9,804 nucleotides of DNA from the NCBI GenBank assembly GCA_016793305.1, contig JAEUHU010000155.1, positions 1-9,804 on the forward strand. Direction: 5' to 3'. Below are positions 8,301 through 9,804 of this stretch, piece after piece. Below the pieces are notes generated by a model. The model worked only from the letters and a program-made list of their open reading frames with translations. It was not told the DNA's origin and did no database searches. The position numbers were made by a program, and so were the translations under genes. The stretch comes from Planctomycetota bacterium. Lineage in GTDB: Bacteria > Planctomycetota > UBA1135 > UBA2386. Each line of letters starts with the position of its first letter. Within the stretch, counting starts at the first letter, position 1.

Positions 8301-8679
8301 CGACTGCTTCCAGCGACGGATCCCCGACTCGTTCCTACCGGCGACGGCGCCCGAGGCGGAGGCGATCTGGCGCTTCGTGCTGCGCAGCGGCAACCGCGAC
8401 GCGATGGTCCCGCTCACCCAGACGACGGCCGGCGAGCGCTGCGCCCGCGCGCACGTCGTCGCCGGGGACGGTGGCACGCTGGCGGCCGAACTGCGCGAGG
8501 CGTTCGCGGACGCGCTCGATCTCGACGTCGACACGCTACAGGCACCCATGGAGGACGAAGGCAGCGTGCTGCTGGAAGCGCAGCGCCGCTCCGGCCGCGA
8601 GTCGGACCTGACGGCGCGCGGTCGCGCCTGGCTCGAGCGGCTGCGCCGCCAACTCGGCGCCACGCCGCCAGTGCGCTGA
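2392..8679 (+). CDS. Exported thioester-containing alpha-2-macroglobulin with long helical C-terminal extension
   Basis: A 2095-residue bacterial alpha-2-macroglobulin, a protease trap: proteases cut an exposed bait region, which activates a thioester that covalently captures them. ATG 2392 places a signal peptide at the N-terminus (hydrophobic LFVAICWLLAAL, likely cut after LQA, residue 21); it has no lipobox, so export to the periplasm or outside as a soluble protein is expected. Order of parts: helical region (about 40-190); MG1-like domain including LPGHYLLAVRS (263 on); MG2 with the family signature DRPVYQPGE (384-392); further MG domains (507-745, ending in TLAVVDERLF); a Gly/Pro-rich bait-like stretch (about 760-825); the A2M signature RADFRSVAHF (826 on) and PSDLTTWR (853-860); thioester GCAEQ with Cys1044 and Gln1047; thioester domain helices including FWPGG (1098-1102); an MG10-like domain (about 1405-1505); an acidic linker; then about 540 mostly helical residues of no recognised family. 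Usual bacterial members are 1500-1900 residues. No penicillin-binding pbpC gene, the common partner in enterobacteria, is adjacent. Confidence 0.95.
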   Translation: MPTVATRLFVAICWLLAALQAQHDPAERTSQPSPAATPAPSDDPAYDALLARLAERPGDVAKAIARVASPAARARLQAAFGPAELRPMAMLAVARLFPDDPEADSALLAAAAALVANEGRGDAVPELALWNAELAEHVPTYSRAQASLLPTLLAVHREIAARRARGGDPAVLDHATELLGIASVSRGGASTVWLCSDARFATPSDLREPIELSWYRREFPTHSRVVSSMAVDPLRWHELLDLGAPIQRSLLEPQRAAHTASILPGHYLLAVRSLSTPWWGVLPIEVSDLEVLAAIDEQALVLATWGTDHPIAASFELTGRTAKQGGAVDGDGSVVPFEPAVAGCTTAFQLEVRSEAGPARLHGSSGWPNKREADDGWRLHTMVDRPVYQPGETVRGRLVLRRCRHEGVGRAAVPSTTAANASDVRVLVGFGDAGTVTLVGRTDERGLLPFEFEIPETAAPTNGIAIQVEVPERCDDGKPLQLAGGAPFAIAHFERAATTLACTGPEFLPEPGEDDVVACTAQVRYASGAPVAGQLVQAQFEEYTTTLCTGPDGNATLRVAMADWQAWWLRTRAKPGVMQPTELTVQFKTVGPDGSPQVATHTVRRSGAQPDAVPQWPWSRSYDEPRIDLEPSVVGQPTRIVVHGPPGARALLVVGRSVHARAFPLQFDEHGRAVRTVPLQRVDWPRLDVALLDRDTLVTDRADVTLGEVVPVRVEAPATATPGSDIACRVRSGRPGALVTLAVVDERLFAIEADRTREPTAALRPATPAADWQRMVRARRVEPGDALAGLLENGKLPPVDGQSFPPTYPGAGGPGMGLRGGEAPMRADFRSVAHFATQVADAEGDATFPVHLPSDLTTWRLTAVVVDGNGEGGITKAATATRLPWSVEPVLPRAVREGDSFELPLVIARDAEAKEPAAPLSLELAATSGTALLEVGRPPAALVVPSGASRSLAVPMRSLGSGLGQLDLALRADTVLDRSQRSLPIARDVVARPLVAAQRGTGTVRVPLPEGASADEPMLVDVMLGDAAVWSRLERDLAVYPYGCAEQTLSKLLPYFAAVRASVRRKAELPAMDQAFRRRLRTGLGRLRQLRTGEQFAFWPGGAADPEISVLVKHGLAVLREAGVDLAAEGLDVAGTFAVPASLPNAAGEADRTAFVLAIERAAATLRLAPDPVRAQQLAAITVPDPAEGPVPQLSPGTTARLGLALLASGADVAARACLLRLDQPAPAARGFVPGAGDDPLAVQAMRLELRLALDDDRAAVDRGIVDLVVECAAQRGSTYGQGCAAAALALAMPPASLGAAGVDVVVEASGERRTLHLDGRNADLGRIRLPHSGEVVVHGPDGATLLVRVTSARTLRGSSHPAWRAPLTVERSLHTVPAPSDAASLDPMRRQRANDELPLATGPLPAGQPILLVVRTSSPTPMRHAVVECPLPCGFEVLQAPPGVERFPEHVAYVADLAAGRPFEQRLLLVPTAVGRFAWPPTTAAPMYAAGVDGGSAGTFVEVIAPPRRTEPSIADWQAPAVVRARRVVPPWQPAKGAADDRPTDEGADSNVDEEVPPIDVLRRCWHEIDDASFDQPDLTLAAARALGFDPETADPWHALAALDDWLVVAERFPPESDTAEEAREARFTSWLEGLLLEAIDRAIATSIPEDAGVAAAQVHAAEDALDHVENDDERMFRRIPLLRRAAAGAPETVAMVLLATPEDPDLAEAWPGYRELLHLTLVHADPDARRGALDRLSVERQEMLPVAVLLHARGEAWDEAFVRRLVHSERQGPEFLMALHDADLVFAHRHLLRELLPVAWWPQLPLRVFERLADVTWPDSRSDWWNVPQLADFVARSACRDEELRQAFAKTADDGFRAVLAHALRCRGVRELGERVRPDDASFAAWSAAVALAADDLDGATALLRSHCADDGEMPSQEPAASIAHFLRWLVVERSTPQQLYSVVSALDDEAWERVWERMTSDERVRLVDCFQRRIPDSFLPATAPEAEAIWRFVLRSGNRDAMVPLTQTTAGERCARAHVVAGDGGTLAAELREAFADALDLDVDTLQAPMEDEGSVLLEAQRRSGRESDLTARGRAWLERLRRQLGATPPVR

Positions 8680-8727
8680 AGCGGGAACGATGCGGCAGCG
8701 ATCGGCCCGCAGCAGACGCGCAGACCG

Positions 8728-9276
8728 CTACGAGCGCCGCCCGGACGCCTTGCGGCCGGCCCCGAGCCCCGGCAAGTCCTTCGCCTGCCCGAGCCAGCGC
8801 ACCAGCAGCGCATGGTCGAGTTCGTCAGTCCGCGTGACGTCGACGCCGCGTGTGTACTTGCCGGTGCCGACCGGCGGCACCGGCTCGAGCTTCGTGCCGT
8901 GCAGGAACGTGATCTTCACGTGGTCGGCGAACCCGCCACACGACAGGAACCAGCCGGTGTCGGTGCCGTAGAAGGCCATGCCCCACTTGATGCAGCGGCG
9001 GATGCCGGGGATCGCCTCGGCGACGAGCCGATCGAACCGGCGCGCGATGGCGCGCTGCTTCGCCGGCAGGCTCGCGATGTAGGCCCGCACCGGGGCGTCG
9101 CCGACCGCCGGGGCGAACGCGCTGGCGCGGCCGGTCGAAGCATCAGGGAGCGTCTTGGCCACCATGCCCTGCGCCTTCGAACGGACCCGCGAACGGGTCG
9201 CTCCGGTCGACTTCGTGGTGCCGCGAGCGCGGCTCTTGCGTGCAGCTCCGGCGTGGACCTTGTTCGAGGGAGGCAT
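8728..9276 (-). CDS. DUF1801 domain protein with basic N-terminal tail
   Basis: A 182-residue small protein. Residues about 61-175 match the DUF1801 (YdhG-like) fold: VRAYIASLPAKQRAIARRFD, EAIPGIRRCIKWGMAFYG, then HVKITFLHGTKLEPVPPVG and a final helix LVRWLGQAKDL. Some relatives in Bacillus (frataxin-like) have been proposed as iron chaperones; most are uncharacterised, so no function is assigned here. The first 50 residues are rich in Lys, Arg, Ser and Thr and probably disordered; such a tail could bind nucleic acid. ATG 9276 is preferred over a TTG at 9306; a shorter form from ATG 9165 would still include the whole domain. No clear Shine-Dalgarno is seen. The gene converges with the alpha-2-macroglobulin gene, their stops being 48 bp apart with no obvious hairpin between. 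It follows the DUF444 gene by about 150 bp on the same strand but is not a usual partner of it. Confidence 0.85.
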   Translation of the reverse strand: MPPSNKVHAGAARKSRARGTTKSTGATRSRVRSKAQGMVAKTLPDASTGRASAFAPAVGDAPVRAYIASLPAKQRAIARRFDRLVAEAIPGIRRCIKWGMAFYGTDTGWFLSCGGFADHVKITFLHGTKLEPVPPVGTGKYTRGVDVTRTDELDHALLVRWLGQAKDLPGLGAGRKASGRRS

Positions 9277-9389
9277 GCAGGCATCGGACCACGAAGAAGG
9301 CGCCAAGTCACGACTGCCCGAGCTCGACCGCTGGCTCGACGCATCCTCGACGCCGAGTCGACGGCCGCCGTGTTCGCCGATTGACCGTG
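9277..9389. other. Intergenic stretch upstream of the DUF1801 gene
   Basis: About 110 bp between the DUF1801 start and the hairpin that follows the DUF444 gene. It contains no supported gene. One plus-strand frame ends in a short segment reading LARRILDAESTAAVFAD before a TGA at 9382-9384, which has the look of a protein C-terminus, but it has no start or recognisable body and overlaps the DUF1801 gene antisense. The DUF1801 promoter, if it has its own, should lie here; no boxes were identified. Confidence 0.3.
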
Positions 9390-9417
9390 GCTCGCCGCGG
9401 CTCCGCGAGGAGCGAGC
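9390..9417 (-). terminator. GC-rich stem-loop following the DUF444 gene
   Basis: A 6-bp outer stem, GCTCGC (9390-9395) with GCGAGC (9412-9417), encloses an inner CGCG-GCTC-CGCG stem-loop; alternative pairings of CTCGC with GCGAG are also possible. It begins 12 nt past the TGA of the minus-strand DUF444 gene, the expected place for a terminator. There is no T-run after it on the minus strand, so it may act as a U-less terminator, an mRNA-end stabiliser, or be one copy of a dispersed palindromic repeat. Confidence 0.4.
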
Positions 9418-9428
9418 GAACGGGTCCG

Positions 9429-9804
9429 TCAGCGCCCCTTGCCGAGGAACGCCTTGATGCTGGGCAGGATCCCCTCGCGATCCTGGATGTCGGTGGTCAC
9501 CACCTTCTCCTCGCCGCGGAACGCGTCGTCGAGGTCCTTCTTGAACTGGCCCGAGCCGTAGGCGCTCTTCACCTGCCCGTAGCAGAACTGGTTGGCGGCC
9601 GGCAACAACCCGTCCTTCAGCAGCTGCACGCAGTACTCGGTGTCGCGCGTGCTCCAGTTGTCACCGTCGCTGAAGTGGAACGGGTAGACGTTCCACTCCG
9701 ACGGCGGGTACTTGTCGCGCATGATCTGCAGCGCCAGCTCGTAGGCCGAGCTGATCTTCGTGCCGCCGCTCTCGCGCAGGTGGAAGAACGTGTGCTGGTC
9801 GACC
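9429..9804 (-). CDS. yeaH: DUF444 / YeaH-YhbH family protein, C-terminal part (cut by right window edge)
   Basis: The last 124 residues of a DUF444 protein; the gene enters from beyond 9804 and ends at TGA 9429-9431. The fragment starts with [20 protein letters not shown], followed by [20 protein letters not shown] (the SDGDNW at about 9654-9671), then [20 protein letters not shown]. These are the most conserved parts of the family. DUF444 proteins carry a von Willebrand factor A-like fold, and the Asp residues of SDGDNW probably sit near its metal site. They are cytoplasmic and commonly encoded between the serine kinase PrkA (YeaG) and SpoVR (YcgB); the E. coli YeaG-YeaH pair is linked to nitrogen starvation. 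prkA would be expected further right, upstream on this strand. spoVR does not follow directly here; it lies at 1-378 after a 9-kb block. Confidence 0.95.
   Translation of the reverse strand, partial: VDQHTFFHLRESGGTKISSAYELALQIMRDKYPPSEWNVYPFHFSDGDNWSTRDTEYCVQLLKDGLLPAANQFCYGQVKSAYGSGQFKKDLDDAFRGEEKVVTTDIQDREGILPSIKAFLGKGR

Noticed and set aside
8812..9384. Plus-strand frame of 190 codons opposite the DUF1801 gene, ending in a C-terminus-like segment
   Set aside because: The minus strand encodes a recognisable DUF1801 domain over the same DNA; the plus-strand frame has no domain and no credible start.

Overview
The window is about 10 kb of very GC-rich, densely packed bacterial DNA. Six protein-coding genes can be supported, two of them cut by the window edges. 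Coding third positions are overwhelmingly G or C, Shine-Dalgarno sequences are weak or absent, and the content includes SpoVR and DUF444 proteins plus a giant secreted alpha-2-macroglobulin. These features fit an environmental high-GC lineage such as Planctomycetota or a myxobacterium-like group. The assignment is an inference from style and gene content, because no rRNA or other marker gene is present.

Layout from left to right. Positions 1-378 (minus) hold the N-terminus of a SpoVR/YcgB protein. A GC hairpin at 456-479 separates it from a 433-residue cysteine-motif protein (492-1793, minus), which follows a DUF2200 gene (1864-2214, minus) in a likely two-gene operon. A 177-bp divergent intergenic region leads into one very large plus-strand gene (2392-8679), a 2095-residue exported thioester alpha-2-macroglobulin with an unusual C-terminal extension of about 590 residues. 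It converges on a small DUF1801 gene (8728-9276, minus). After about 150 bp containing another GC hairpin comes the C-terminal part of a DUF444/YeaH protein (9429-9804, minus), which runs off the right edge.

The two edge genes belong together. PrkA kinase, the DUF444 protein (YeaH/YhbH) and SpoVR/YcgB are commonly encoded as neighbours and are linked to starvation and sporulation-type responses. Here yeaH and spoVR are in their usual order and strand but about 9 kb apart, with four unrelated genes between them and a GC hairpin at each junction. The block therefore looks like an accessory insertion, or a local rearrangement, inside a conserved stress module.

Within that block the most striking proteins are two. 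The alpha-2-macroglobulin is predicted to be a soluble periplasmic or secreted protease trap with an intact Cys-Ala-Glu-Gln thioester, but it carries a long helical C-terminal region not expected in the family. The 433-residue protein carries four CxxC motifs at roughly 95, 94 and 76 residue spacing, each preceded by a similar short segment. It looks like a tandem expansion of a small module resembling the myxobacterial double-CXXCG (SitI6-type immunity) family. No RNA genes, CRISPR arrays, transposases or integrases were seen.
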